Of a stretch of 64,000 nucleotides of DNA, positions 22,127 to 35,448 are shown in pieces; position 1 is the first letter of the stretch, and each line of letters opens with the position of its first letter. The translations under genes were made by a program, and so were the position numbers. Below the pieces are notes generated by a model. It had not been told where the DNA came from. It ran no database searches and saw only the letters and a list, made by a program, of their open reading frames with translations. The stretch comes from Glandiceps talaboti (Eukaryota; Hemichordata; Enteropneusta; Spengelidae), in contig NC_135553.1 in the NCBI RefSeq assembly GCF_964340395.1, forward strand, positions 21,744,949 to 21,808,948. The letters run 5' to 3'.

Positions 22127-22254
22127 AATCTGACATTTTCCTTGGGTGGAAACGATCATCTTGGACATCGTTTCTTTCACGGAGAAGAACGGCTGAACAC
22201 ACTGGATCAATCACCGTTAAATTGCAGGATTTACCTAGTTGGAAACGTATATGA
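22127..22254 (+). CDS. Gene A exon 4, C-terminus of the O-fucosyltransferase-like protein
   Basis: Acceptor ATTACTCAACAG; with the single G from exon 3 the frame reads ESDIFLGWKRSSWTSFLSRRR and ends at TGA (22252-22254). FLGWKRSSWTSF matches the third O-FucT family motif (D.F.G...SS..), which contacts the nucleotide sugar. The exon is too short and too late-starting to appear as a long frame; it was found by following exon phase and family motif. The counterpart is 41319-41452. Confidence 0.85.
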
Positions 22255-24290
22255 AGAAGTGAACCTCGTATAATGCAAAACATATTCCCAGATGCAAGAT
22301 AAATTGTATACAGGAACAGGCCTTGTTAATACTACTCACTTCCTGCAAGAATCTGTGAAGGCGCAACAATATTCTATATTAAGACAATCAAATATACTAA
22401 CAGTGTCATGATATTTCGATGTATCTTCATTTGTCTGGCTATTTAGCTATAATTCTTAATACTCTTCAGATGGAAAATAATTAATTACCCACGTTTCTTT
22501 AGGAACAAGACCTAAACTTCAATGCATTAACTTCTTTTACTTTTGGGTGGGGATGGGATGGTGTGGGATGGGATCGGAGTTTGAACCATTTTACTTAAAT
22601 TCCTACAAACAAAATTTTCCTTTTAATGGATCGGTTTTGTACCCATAAATATATTTCAAGTATTTCAAAATGTCAATCATCCAATAGAGAAAAAGAAGAA
22701 TTTTTGCCTCAGTAAATTCATGACATTAAACTACAGTAACGTGTCGATAAAAGAGCTATTTTTTCTCACGACATACTTACTGGCTTTATATTCATAGCAT
22801 TACATACTACTACATACTGGTCTGAAACAATTTTCAATTCTGGCCTATTTATTAAGAAGGAGTGTGTGTTGGAGAAGGGGGGGGGGGGTGAGACCTAACT
22901 ATAAGAATTTAGCTTTTTATCCCACATCCCACATTCAAGTAGTGATCTCGACCCTTATTTTCACATTAAGACGATTCAATGTCAATTATTAAGATACTGA
23001 ATAATCCCAATTAAAAAAAAACAAAAACAAAAAACATTATATTTTCTTGAGCAGGGGGCATGGTGATTCCTTAAACAAGGACAAATCGCCAAAGAGTGTA
23101 TTGGTGTACTGGATAATGGATGTTTAATACTTTTGGAAGGTTTAAAAATGAATATGTAGTCGTAGGTTATGTATAAGTATGTTAATTGCCAAATACTGTT
23201 CCACATCTTGCTACTCATTGCTAGTCATTTTCCGGCTCGTCGTTTTTCAAGGAAAAATTACCTCTTGCAGCTATATATAGAAGATATTTGGCAAATAGCT
23301 TTATACGCATGCATCTCATCTAAATTGTGAATTCTTTTAATTAATAAGTCATATTAATTGATGTTTTTTTTTGGTAATAAGGCAATGTAGTATGAATGCA
23401 AGATTCAAGTTTTATATATAATTTGGTACATGTATGCATGTATGATAAAGCGCTAATGTCCAATATCGATTGATCATGTAGTTTTTAATTTCATTGAGTT
23501 ATTTGCATAATTCATGATTTTAGATTATACAAAATCTTTAAGTCTTTATGCGATGATAAAGGATATAAGAATAATAATCACTCTTTCAGTTTACATTTAG
23601 TTATTTCTTGATGATGTTGACCTTTGTTTATATGTATATTTATTCTCATATGCATAATGGTTACTCAAAAACTCTTTTCTCTTATGGTATATCAATCATA
23701 TAATTTGATGGGAATTAAAGGTAGGTGAGGTATTTTGGATCTTAATGATCTTATTGTGAAATAAATAGAACTGTGGAATTAAATGTGTGACTGTTAGTAA
23801 ATCTCTCAGCAGAACACTTACGGGTAAACCATTATGATGTCTGGAGGGGGACTGGAGAAATGAGGCGAAATAATCAAATTTATATTTCGGCCAGTAATTG
23901 TTTCCAATCGCAACCAGAATTCCTGATGAGGCTAATATGCCTGAACGTGAAATTCTATCAGCATCGCCATAAACGAGCAAGGGTATATCGACTTAGGGAG
24001 CAGTCAGTTTCTCCAGCCTGGGGGTGAGGGGTTGGTGGGTTCTTAAGTCGGGCCGACAAAAAGTTACTGACCCCCCATCTGTAAAACCAAAAACAGGCTG
24101 ACCCCCTCCCCTTCACCTAATTCTAAAACATGATGACCCCCCCCCCCCAATATATGATATTCACATGACAGGTATGTTTTGATCGTGACTCATTGTGGAC
24201 TGCTTGACTGTCTTGCATCTACTTTATAAGATCCCGGTTTAGCACTATCATGATTATGGTTATTGACTACACAGGGTAAATATATTCCAA
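22255..24290. other. Non-coding 3' flank of gene A
   Basis: No gene seen. Stretches near 22430-22700, 23070-23200 and 23640-23860 have counterparts after gene B (41630-41850, 42060-42200, 42540-42740), so this is part of the duplicated unit. Poly-G near 22878 and poly-C near 24138. No polyadenylation signal could be singled out. Confidence 0.5.
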
Positions 24291-25215
24291 AAGGAGTTTA
24301 ATAGCATCTTGACAGTGAAATGTAGGGGGAAAGCTTAAGAAAAGATTATGTACATCTTTTATGGGGGCTCGTAGAGGGGTCTCCCCCTAGAAGCACAGGA
24401 GGTTTTCAACTCTGAAAGTTAATTTTGAGACTATTCAGACATTTTCAGAAAATAATTTCCAAGCTTTACAAGACAGCACCAACATGTAAAAAGCAATGAC
24501 ATGCTACTACATAGGGTTGAAATATTTTTGAAATATAGTTTGATGGCATCTTAACAGTAAGAGGTAGGGGGAAGAGTTTGAGAATGGGTTATGTACACCT
24601 CATGTGGGGGGGGGGAGTCCTAGGGGTATTCCCTAGATGCCCTGGACGATATTTACTCTGAAAAGTCGATTTTTAGACTATTCAGACCCTTTCAGACAAT
24701 AATTTCCAAGCTTTACGGGACAGCACAACATGTAAAAAGCGACTACATCGGGTTTAAATACTTTTGAAATATACTTTGATAGCATCTTGACAGTAAGAGG
24801 GGAAGAGCTTGAGACTGGGATATGTCCACCTAATGTGAGGGGTCCAAGGGGGTCGGCCTCTAGAAGCTCTAGAGGATTTTTACTCTTAAACCCAATATAT
24901 AGGATATTCAGACCCTTTCAAGCAATAACTTTATTTATGCTTTACATGACAGCACCATCACGTATCAGAAACTATTCTTTATAACTTACATAGAGTTGAA
25001 ATATGTTCTTAAAAAGTTAAATAGCATCATTATATACGTGTAGTAAAGGTCAGCACATCTAATGGTAGTATCATTGGTAGGAGAGATTTGGAGTTTAAGG
25101 CAATTTTAGACTACTTTGGCAAACATTTCACATCTTTAAAAGACAATATCATCTCAAATTAGAATTGGGTGAAAATATTTAAGAGAAGTGTAATATCATT
25201 ATGACAGTAAAAAGG
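24290..25215. repeat. Diverged tandem repeat of about 240 bp, about four copies
   Basis: The motif TAGCATCTTGACAGTRARR followed by GGGGGAAGAG recurs at about 24303, 24548 and 24780, with weaker copies near 25022 and 25192. Each unit also carries TTTTAGACTATTCAGACC.TTTCA and CTTTACAAGACAGCACCA. No counterpart after gene B, so it arose or was lost after duplication. Confidence 0.6.
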
Positions 25216-26139
25216 TTGTTGGTGCATTTGATTGTTGGTTGAACAAACGGCAATATTGCGACATTAAAGTAGTACAGAATGAAACTTGTCATGTGGTGTA
25301 CGGATAGTAAAGGCGAGCTGATCCCCTAGTGATATAGATATGAAAATATCACTTCGTGTTTTACATCTAACATTTAGCATACAAATCGTCACTTCTAGGA
25401 AAAAACTCAAGAAAGTTACATCTACGTTGATTAAAATTTGAATCAATTGGTAATCTATTTGGAATGTAACCAATATCATTGATAATATCATTAAAATGAC
25501 ACAGACGAGACTCAACAAATAAAAAATGATATAATTTACTTCATTATGATTATATAAAGTTGGCTTTATTAACAGATGCACAACATAATCTAGTTGCGTT
25601 TCTACCGTATGATGAATTCTAGCTGAAAGGTAACATGAAAATACAATTAATGAATACCCTAATACCTTGTTACTAAAACAAACACCTAAACTACCATCAA
25701 AGACTTTAGCTATAACTGATACAAAATATTACTTAAATAATACAGTTAGACAAAAATACCTACTCCGCTAAACTGTCTACAGGCAATTTGATTTAAAAGT
25801 TGTCGAATAAACCCAATTCAATGATTACCGTCATTTCTAATAACTTGATCAATTGATAGATGGGTTTTCATTTACGTTGTTTATATCAGCTTTTGCATTT
25901 AGCAATATTTCCGTTATGAGGTTAATGTTGCACATAGGCTGTCCACCGAGCACACCGAAGACCGTACGTTGGGCTGAGTGTCCATAGTGTCCTATCTCTA
26001 GTTGTACATCCTATTTTGTCTATCACTTGTCTTTTTCACAATTCGGCCACTAGCTGTAATGTTAGAATATATATAGAACATTCAGCCAATATTCAATTAG
26101 TACATGTCAAACTGTAGAGGGAGTTTTCACCAAAAATAT

Positions 26140-26440
26140 GCATATAACTAATTACAACTAATAGCTATATCAAAAGTATTTTCAGGCCAGGTGCACTTTG
26201 GTACAACTAAATGTATGTATAACATTATATAAAATTTGAAGCTTGCACTCTCTAGATATAGTCGATTCTGAAAATCGTTAATTAGCCTAAATAATCATTA
26301 TCATTCTTGGGATGCTTGCCAAAATCTAATCAGTTCTTGTTGTTACGATATGTTTGCGAAGTTTCGTTAGAATTGATGCATAAGGTTTTTTAGATATGTG
26401 TCCACAGACAGACAGATAGACAGACATACAGATAGAAGCA
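26140..26440 (-). repeat. Microsatellite-cored dispersed element, inverted copy
   Basis: Reverse complement of the element at 21050-21385: TAATTACAACTAATAGC, ATCAAAAGTATTTTCAGG, GCTTGCACTCTCTAGATATAG and GTTTCGTTAGAATTGATGC follow in reverse order, ending in a short degenerate CAGA run near 26405-26430. With 21050-21385 it makes an inverted pair enclosing gene A exon 4. Confidence 0.6.
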
Positions 26441-27717
26441 TAACTATACCCGTACGTGGAATAAGATTGGCAAGACAGTTGGTCCGGACAGTGTTTTGTG
26501 TGAATCTTTATAATGTCCAGATTTGTGCATTCCTTATTTGAATATTTCATTCTGACACTTGAGTATTTCCAATAGATTTAGAATTAACCAAGGTTATCAT
26601 AAGTGTGCCTATTCATAAGAAAGGACCTCCTACAAATGTACCAGATAACTATAGAGGACTTTCTCTTTTAAGACTTTGTAGTAAAACCCTCACTTGCATA
26701 CTTAATATGTGACTTTATTTTTAGCGGAGGTTTTTGAAAAAATCGACAAGGCATAAACTGGATATTCTACTATAGATAATGTATTCATTTTACAGTCGAT
26801 TATTCAATAAAATATCTGACAATGAAACAAGAGGGAGGTGGAAGGGAAGACTTTCTGAATGTTTAACAGTATTGATTAGTCATGTGTGCGTACCAGTGAA
26901 GGTAATATAGAACGTTTTGACTGTCCTATTGGCGTACACCAAGGATGTATGCTCAGCCCTTTCTTGTTTTCCTTTTTTTTATAAACGAATTATCTAGAGA
27001 GTTACAAAATACTGGCCAACCTGGTGTCCAACTCTCCCCGACTCGGTAGAAATCCTCTATTTATCATTTGCTGATGAAGTGGCCATGTTTTCTGACACAA
27101 TAATGGGTCTTCAAAAACTGTTGACCACTCTAAGAAAATACTGCGATAAATGGAAGATGACCGTAAATTTATCAAACACAAAAGTAGTTGTTTTTAAGAA
27201 TGGGCTAACTGTCAAAGAAAAGAAGAATTATAGTTATTTAGAGGACAGAACCTTGAATTTGTTTCGTACTTTATATATTTGGGAATGTTATTCTCTTGTC
27301 GTCTGAAGTGGTCACATGCCACTGAACTGTTCTTGTCTCAACAGGATAGAAAAGCGTTTATGAGTATTTGCAGTAGATGTAATAGGGTTGGCACTTTGTC
27401 CTATACTACTTTTTCGAATTTTTGATACGATGGTTTCACCCATTTTAACGTATGGCTTCGAAGTATGGGGTTTTCAAAGTGATGTGTTACTAGAAAGAGT
27501 GCAACTTTTAGCGTGCAGAATATCTTGACTGGTAGAGTATCAAGATGTGCCTCAAATTGTGCTGTACTGGGAGAATGTGGAGGGTACCCAATATATTGAA
27601 CAGCGAAAAGATGTATAAAGTATCGGGCTAAACTAGAAAACATGCCAAATTCTTGATATCCTTGGAAATGTTATAATATGCTTTACCAAATTAAAAACTC
27701 TGGTTTAAGATCAAGAG

Positions 27718-27801
<84 letters not shown>

Positions 27802-28310
27802 TAAAGAAATTACTATCTATTTGTAATGTACAGGAGGTGATGAGGGAAGCACAAGAAGTAGACAATATTTGTAAATACTTTTGTTACTAGATTTAAGCAG
27901 TTTTTATTCTCAAATTGGTATAGTGATGTGTCAACCCTAGATAAACTTGAAAATTATAGAACTTTTAACTTTCTTTTTCATCAAGAAAAAAATATTTATT
28001 TACTGTTAAATATGGTACACATCGAAAGATGATTACACGTTTTAGATGTTCAGCCCACTGTTTGAAAATAGAAGCTGGGAAAAGAAATGGATTGAATGAC
28101 AAGATCATAATTTTATTTACACTCTTTGTGATATGGCAGAGGTGAACGATGAATTTCACTCTTAATATGTACATGTTTGGACCAGTATCGCAACAAATAT
28201 ATTCAACAACATTTAGATTCATGTTCATCATATGACAAGTTTATTGAAATAATGCGACCTGACGACGAAAACTTACTGCAAGAATGATTTCGGTAATTCG
28301 AGCACAGAAC
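26440..28310 (+). mobile_element. LINE-A remnant, copy 2
   Basis: Decayed non-LTR retrotransposon. Fragments in order: KTVGPDSVLCESL near 26475 (the KAPGPDG box), IHKKGPPTNVPDNYRGLSLL near 26610, GVHQGCMLSPFLF near 26930, a polymerase box region with VAMFSDT near 27075, YCDKWKMTVNLSNTKVVVFKNG, EVWGFQSDVLLERVQLLA, and a Cys-rich C-terminal remnant near 28030-28160. Many frameshifts and stops. A (TG)n tract interrupts it. Matches 46155-47880 and, 5' truncated, 1113-1895. Confidence 0.75.
27721..27798. repeat. (TG)n microsatellite
   Basis: Pure TG tract of about 78 bp within LINE-A copy 2. At the same place copy 1 has only a short TGTGTATGTGTGTG tract (about 1361-1382), so the tract expanded after duplication. 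Confidence 0.97.
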
Positions 28311-29790
28311 CCTTATATGGTCACACTGGTAGCAGCTTGTATAGTATTTTGCATAATATGCATGACGTTTAAAATCCAGAAATATAGATCGTATACATCC
28401 ATCATGGCATCGCTCGCTGGGTAAGTAGAACTTTTTAAAACTGAATATAAATACAATGATACAATATCATGAACAATCCATATTGGAAGATTTATCTTAT
28501 CTGACATGACATCCAGAATTTGTAGGACAATAGTACTGTTGCGGCTGTATTGGATAGTGGTTCCTTAATATACAATGGTCAACAGTTCCACTTGGGGATT
28601 GTTGTTGGAAGGAAGGTAAGAATTTATTGTTGACTGAATGCGTTGACAACATACTTCCAGATAGTCATGTGACTGGTGGTAGAAGGGTGTCGACAACTAC
28701 TTTTATATTTGAAATGTTGCACATCAACGTTTTCTGGATATAGCTCTCGGTTCTTCAAATGATTTGCATTCTAGTTGGTTGAGCATACTTTGGCCTTCCA
28801 ATTGTAGTCATTTATAACAAACCTGGACGCTCTTCGTTGCACCCTCTTTCCATAATTAAATTTTGTTATGCGGATCACAATGGGTAGAGCAGTATTCAGT
28901 CTTACTAGGGTGAAGGAGGCAATTGCAATTTCTTTAACTTTACGTGTAGAGATGTAAAGATGACGCTGGAGTAGCCTTTATATGCTCCTTGCTTTGCCAG
29001 TGCTTTGTCTAACGTCCTGTTTCCACTGACGATAATGTAACAGTTCAATGCCTTGATATGGATGGTGATTGACTGTTGAAAGTTGTGTATTGTTTATGTT
29101 GTAAAATATATGGGTCGGGTTGCATTTATTTGTAACATGCATTGTTTGACATTTGGAGACATTGAATTTCATTTGCCATTTATTTGCCCAAACGTGTGAA
29201 TAGGCCAATGTATTTCTGTTTGTTGATTATGATCGGTGTTCTTAACTTCTCTGTATGATATGCAGTCGCCAGCAAATAATATGATGTTTAAGCAAACTTG
29301 CTCAGTTACGACAGGTATAGAGAAATCAACGAGAAGAGTGTGAAAAATCGTTCATGTTGCACATTTATTTGCGTCTTACAAGACAAAACAGTAGTTTCAT
29401 TGGCTAGTGTCTGTGTAAATTTAGTTGCAGTTTCGATGGAAGGGAACACCGCTCGATACTTACAGGTAGTTACAGCTGTTTTGGCTTAAATAGAATTTGT
29501 TAGAAAATGCCTTTTTAATTAACACGTGTGTGTGCGCGCAGAGGGATGATACTATTAACTGTCTATAAAATGTTGAAGCTTATAAATACTTATAAAAAGA
29601 GATAGAATTTTACCAGGTTTTTTGGTCGATACCACTACTTTCGTTCCACACGCTACTTGTGTCTTATATTACACATGCTTGAAAATAATGCAACCTTCTG
29701 GTTCTATTTGGACCATCTAGCACAAGGTAAAGTCATATTGCGAGTACCGAGAATTGTAACATATTCATTTACTGTGTACACAATTATCAC
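28311..29790 (-). mobile_element. LINE-B reverse transcriptase remnant, copy 2
   Basis: Same degenerate minus-strand LINE as 1896-3405: LFAGD near 29270, then WANKWQMKFNVSKCQTMHVTNK, then a remnant of the C-terminal region. The 3' end abuts the 3' end of LINE-A, tail-to-tail, as in the other units. Confidence 0.68.
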
Positions 29791-30079
29791 AAACCAATGC
29801 AAGAATATGAAAAGCTTAAATAAATGTTTGAAGTTCATTCGTGTAATCCTATCATTTCAATTATTGTGTCAAAGATGACTTTGTCTCAGAGTATTTTGTG
29901 CAATGTCTGGTGTAAGAGGATTTATTCATTTCCTCTATTCTCTGTTATTCTTTCCCTACTTCCATTTAATTCTGTAATACGAGATATTTCTTGTCTAAAA
30001 TAAACTTAAATAATTCAAAAATATAATAATCATAAAATGTTATTAATAATTTGCATATTAACAACCCTACATATGGTAG

Positions 30080-30700
30080 TTTGTTATGATGAGTTCAAAA
30101 AAGGTGGTCATTTTATAAACATCCATTGCCATTGTAACGGAAAACACCATAATGTGCCGATTATTTTTCCAAAATTTGCCATAAAACACGACAAAAAAAT
30201 AAAATTTGTTGAAAAATTCTTTTTTTGCCATGTATAAATAGGTGCAACAAAAATTGTCTAAAATAGGAGAGCTGTTTGCATAGAAACTTACAGTAGTCTT
30301 AAAAATGTCGTTTTGGTAAAATACAACTGCATCTCACTGCCCTACGTGGGGTAGGTTGTAACGCTGAATTTAAAAAGTGATAATTTTATAAACATCAGTT
30401 GCCATGGTAACAAAATCATCACATGAAATGTATTTTTTGCAAATTAGAAGTAAAACATGAACAAAAAATTAGAACAAAATGTCCATAGCATGTATGAGTT
30501 TAATATTCATGTCCAAATAACACAAATTGTCTCAAATAGGACAGCTGTTTCCATGGAAACAAGTAGGCATAAAAGCATCGTTTTGCCAAAGTATATTCCT
30601 GGGACAATATAATGTTACGTTAAAATATTTTGCCTCAAAAGCCCCCATGTGTAAGGTAACTTATTATTTGTTATACTGGGTTAAAACAAAACAGTCTTAA
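30080..30700. repeat. Tandem repeat of about 280-300 bp with CCATGGTAAC core
   Basis: Two to three diverged units share the order: TTTTATAAACATC-TTGCCATGGTAAC, a TTTTTNCAAAATT stretch, AAAACATGA-CAAAAAAT, CAAATTGTCTAAAATAGGA-AGCTGTTTCCATGGAAAC, then AAAAATGTCGTTTTG. A single unit of the same family is at about 52795-53050 before gene C. No coding potential. Confidence 0.6.
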
Positions 30701-30951
30701 ACATGGCAACGAAATCGCCATAATTGCAACATTGGACATAACACATAAAACAAATGAAAGTGCGTCAGAATAAACAAAGAAGAACAGAAAAATAACTTTA
30801 CACTCAAATTACATGTAAAATTACAATTTATTAGAAATGAAAGTCAACACGTGAAAATACAGCCATGTTTCTTTATAAAACGTGTATTTGACTTACATCA
30901 ATCATTTGCTAGAATTTACAAACAAACAACTCATATTAGTACACATGTACC

Positions 30952-32400
30952 TTACTTTAGCTGTGTAGTACACCACTCAGAAAAATGTGTGACTGAACTT
31001 CTATATACCTTCACAGAGTCTGCATCGTTCAGGAGAGCAAGTATGGCAGCATCATCAGAAAATTTAAAAAGCAAACTACTAGAATCAATGCTCTGACAAT
31101 CATTTGTGTATATAATGAATAAAAACGGGCTTAAAACGCAGCCTTGTGGTGCGCCAGTATTAGTGGTGAGCATAGTTACTGTAGATTTTGATTCACCAAC
31201 CCTAACACACAGGGGTCTATCACTAAGGAAATTATAAACCCAATGAATGATCACAGGGGGGATATCAAGCTTCAGTAATTTCTGTATCATAATGTGACGC
31301 TGTAAAAGCTGAACTGAAATCTATAAATAAGACCCTAGCGTAATTTCCAGTTGTATCTATGTGTTCTAGCACTTTCTGGAGAAGACAGGCAATCACATCA
31401 TCTGTACCTTTCCTGCGTTGATAAGCAAACTGATTTGAATCACTCTTTCTAGACATTTCATAATATGGGAGGTGAGGGCTACCGGTCTATAGTGATTTAA
31501 CTCTGTTGGGGATGGAATTTTAGGGATAGGCACGACGGTTGATGTTTTCCATAGGGTGGTAATAATGCCTGTGTCAATGGACTGCTGAAACAGAGGCTGT
31601 AATACAGGGCTGAGCTCATCCACACAAGCACGGAGCAGACGGCTGGTAATACCGTCGGGACCTGGGGCTTTGCTCGTCCTCATGCGTTTGAGCTGCACTG
31701 CAACACCCTCGACAGTGATTGCTAAGTCACCAGGACAGGGTGACGGACAAGAGGCCAGTAGCCTCTCACACTCCCCAGTGAAATCTTGTTTGTCAAACCT
31801 AGTATAAAACAAATTAAGGTCTGAAGCAAAGGACGAGGAGTCGGAAGGAGATGGTGCAGTATGCCTGTCTATCTTACCAGACATCTTTTTCAGATATTGG
31901 AAAGCCTTCTTAGTATTCATATCGCTAAATTCGCGTTCGAATTTCTCTCTAAATTTAAGTTTAGCCTGTCTAATTTCTGTTTGCAATGCCTTATTTGTGC
32001 TAGTAATTGCTTGTCTGTCTCTGGAGCGGAAAGCTGACTGTTTCTGTTTGAGAGTAGTTTTGATTATCAGATGTAATCCAAGGTTTGGAATTAGGATAAA
32101 TTACAACAGTTTTCATTGAAATAATAGAATCCGTACAGAAATGTATATAGTCAGTTATGACAGAGATATGTTCATTCAACTCCCCAGACTCGGGAATGAA
32201 CCCCCCCCCCCCCAGTCTGTACTGGCGAAGCAGCCTTGTAATTGATCGATAGAATCATGTGTCCACTGGCGAACCTGGATTTTGGTTTAATTCTCTTCAG
32301 TAGCTGGCGATAGGCGGGGATTAGATGAACAACATTGTGGTCTGCACATATGTGGAATTTTGAATTATCAGACATAAAACATTTTAAAATTAAAATTTAG
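30952..32400 (-). mobile_element. LINE-C (CR1/L2/Rex-like) remnant with large RT part
   Basis: Reading leftward from 32400: DHNVVHLIPAYRQLLKRIKP (end of the endonuclease part), a linker, then 31986-31393 with TSKAPGPDGITSRLL, VVPIPKIPSPTELNHYRPVALT and the MKCLE box, 31456-31265 with FAYQRRKGTDDVI and VLFIDFSSAF, and 31290-30952 with GAPQGCVLSPFLFIIYTNDC and FKFSDDAAIL. Two or more frameshifts break it (one at a C run near 32198), and the catalytic FADD box reads FSDD. Both ends are truncated. It occurs only upstream of gene B, and is better preserved than LINE-A or LINE-B. Confidence 0.85.
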
Positions 32401-34050
32401 GAAAAACATCATTGCTGTTATGAACAGTTTTTGATAGCTGTTGTAACAAAGTTTCATGATGTTTGAAATTATATATAATTATCTGTATCAAACTTAAGCA
32501 ATTTTAAAACTCTAAAATCGCCAGAATAAATTGTAAATACCTAAAATACCAGCAGTCCTTGAGATTTCCATCTACGCATCTAGGTTCAGTCTTTTATCAC
32601 AAAATCTTCAAAGTAAGTGTACACATACATTTGAGTACAAGTTGACATGATCGGTGACTCCATACTGTATATTATTGTTTGTACTGGGATTTTATCCAAC
32701 AAAAGATCGTTTGCTTCAAATTCCCCAACTCAACTGACAACACGATGTGCGTATATGCATACGTACGCATTTCCAGGTCGCAGTGACACATGCCAAATTC
32801 AAACGATAAGGACACAATATAGTTGGGATCGATCACAGTATCACTACATCGATTGTTACAGGAATATCAATATTATTATCCAGAATTTCTCAGTCGTGAA
32901 GCTTGCTGACAATTACAAGTGCAGTGTTATAAAGATGGCGACTCTTATATTTTGCACGTGCAAGTCAACTGACGTCACTAAAATGTATTACAATGTAGCT
33001 ATAGTATAGTTATCACGCGAATCACGCATGTTATGTGCACTGCATTTATGTGTGTATGCAACGGTACGAGGTGTGCCGTACACACATCATATACACAAGC
33101 ATTATATGCAATGAAAGCAACCAACTCACTAGTTTATTGGTTACATGACTTTGCCGAACGACTAGGAATAATCAGTAATTTACAAGTTGCTAAAATTTAC
33201 ACGAAGTTGACTTAAAAACAGAAAGGGGCATTGCAAATATTTTGTAATGCATGCGTAGTCCGGATTGTTTGTCTTGCCATTGTTGCATCTACCTGGAAAA
33301 TTATACATCTCGGCGAATACACGTTCATATGGACAAAGCACAGTGCAGTGCATATGCCACGCTCCCATGTCAAAAATCAAAACAAAATAAATAAATAAAA
33401 CAAAAATTTGCACTGTAAGACATGCCTAGCCATAGTTCTCTTCATCATGTCCAAATTTTATTTTATTTTAGGAGACAGGAATGTCGATATTATTATTTTA
33501 TTTTACGAGACAAAAATAGTCGTAAACGATATATACGGCACCATGACACACTGTGTAAGCACGGGTAGTTTCACCACAGTCAGTACAGTACTACTGCGCT
33601 CATATCAGAAAAACTTGAAATCGATATTCTTTTCACTAAACTTTGTAACATTATTTTATGACAACTAAACTTCGATCAGCTCATGTTCAACTTTTTCAAA
33701 TGCACACCAATCTGTCTGAAAAATCATCGCTACCGCTACCGTAGCTGTCAATCAAATATTAGTGCCTCAATGCTTCGGGGAATACTGGACAATTGAGATC
33801 TTCGCTGGGCCGCAGTGCTAGTGCCAATTTAGTCATAAATAAAATAATATTGTCATACTTTTATTCATATACATGGCAAGTACCAAGCTCCCAATTGTTA
33901 CGACTTGAAGCTTGAATGGGAAATGTTGAACAATTAGTTATGGGTGTAAAACGTCAACCTTTACACCTCCTACGTATACACACCAACCATAAGTGATATT
34001 CCTCTAAAGTTCTCCCAACATTTTTCATTATTATGTACTATTTAAACCCC
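32401..34050. other. Non-coding flank upstream of gene B
   Basis: About 1.6 kb in which I find no gene, RNA or clear repeat. Frames of up to 120 codons (32647-33009) show no recognisable motif, strong codon bias or paralogous conservation. It has no counterpart before genes A or C, so it may be an insertion or a retained piece of ancestral flank. Confidence 0.4.
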
Positions 34051-34061
34051 TCCACTTGTAA

Positions 34062-34087
34062 TGATAATAATAATAATGATGATGATG

Positions 34088-34140
<53 letters not shown>
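34062..34140. repeat. (AAT)n / (GAT)n trinucleotide microsatellite
   Basis: Tract of AAT units with a few GAT units near its left end. The shared upstream block of the duplicated unit follows from about 34150. Confidence 0.95.
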
Positions 34141-34141
<1 letters not shown>

Positions 34142-34654
34142 GCAAAACAATAGCTGTCATTTCTGACATCGGCGTTAGAACTTTAGTTCATGGCCATGAC
34201 ATTGTTAACGTACTACAGATCAAACAGTATTTTCAAAGGACTAGCTCTCGTCTGTATAATGTTGGTAGGAATGTGGATGACATGGAAATCTACTGGATAT
34301 TAATTGGTAGTAGTGACAGCTAAAACTATAAGCATAACTAATTGTTGTGTTGGTTGTCTGAGCTTAAATTCACTTTATCAGGTCAAGGGTTATCATCGGG
34401 ATTTGTGTAAATGGGTACAAAGAACACAACAATGTCGAATTTCGAATACAAAAATAACCCGTGTCTTTGTTTTGTGTGTGTACTGGCTTTGGGGAACGCT
34501 GTAGAACCACAACAAAGTGCCTTTCACAAAAACTTGACCGGGAAGGGGGGAGGAGCAGGAGAGAGTATTTTTTTAAAAATTGCTGATATGACAGGGGGAC
34601 TAGAAGAAATGCCGTGATAAATATGATAAATGTCGTCTTCTTTCATGTTTTTAT

Positions 34655-34675
34655 GTATGTATGTATGTATGTATG

Positions 34676-34752
<77 letters not shown>

Positions 34753-34760
34753 TATATATA
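34655..34760. repeat. (GTAT)n plus (AT)n microsatellite
   Basis: Six GTAT units pass into about 75 bp of AT. A second (AT)n tract lies at about 34933-34974. Confidence 0.95.
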
Positions 34761-34924
34761 TACTATATATATATACTAATCGGTTGCGAAAGCATGAAAC
34801 ACTGTGTAACGGCTCATGTGTATCTTACTTGACACTGTACTATTATTAGTAGTTATACCGCTCTACATGTATATGTATTGAGCACTGTTTGCTCCAGTAT
34901 AGACATATTGTATATGCTGAGTTG

Positions 34925-34976
<52 letters not shown>

Positions 34977-35267
34977 GCATGCGTTACAAATGCCTATATG
35001 CGCAGCACACAGGGCGAATAAAATTGGTGTCAATATCAGAATCAAATTCAGTTTTCGGTCCAATCTGACGCTAGTCTTGTAGCTAGACCTTGGATCTGCA
35101 CTTTGGGGCTAGAGTACTTCTGTATGGGCGCCCTTAGTGTTGTATTTGTTGCATTTTGTATTTGTATGTTGTATTTTCAAATTTGTAATGTATTTCTTCA
35201 ACTCTGCAAGATATAAGCGTGTGTGTCTGACTGTAGTGACTTTGTCATCTCGATCGGCAAAAAAAAA

Positions 35268-35448
35268 ATTGACTATATACCGAAGGCCATGTGATTCCAT
35301 TCTGACCAATGACATGTGTAAGAACGTTGCAATAGTTATAATTCTATACACAACTAAGCCATATCAAAGCATTAATACATTGTACGAATGATACATGTCA
35401 ACCGTTGTAAGTATCATACACAACACAATTTACGCCATCAATAATCAG
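35268..35448 (+). promoter_or_regulatory. Conserved 5' flank / candidate promoter of gene B
   Basis: Counterpart of 4550-4727 and 54388-54598. The CCAAT box is at 35306-35310 in the context CTGACCAATGACATG. Shared text includes AAGGCCATGTGATTCC, GTTGCAATAGTTATAATTCTA and ATAATCAGATG, the last containing the presumed start codon. Confidence 0.35.

Noticed and set aside
30952-32375. A host gene encoding a reverse transcriptase-like protein
   Set aside because: The pieces are in different frames, the catalytic box is altered and both ends are missing, so it is a dead LINE.
32647-33009. 120-codon + strand frame upstream of gene B
   Set aside because: No recognisable motif, no paralogous counterpart before A or C, and no splice context; it looks like chance in AT-rich sequence.
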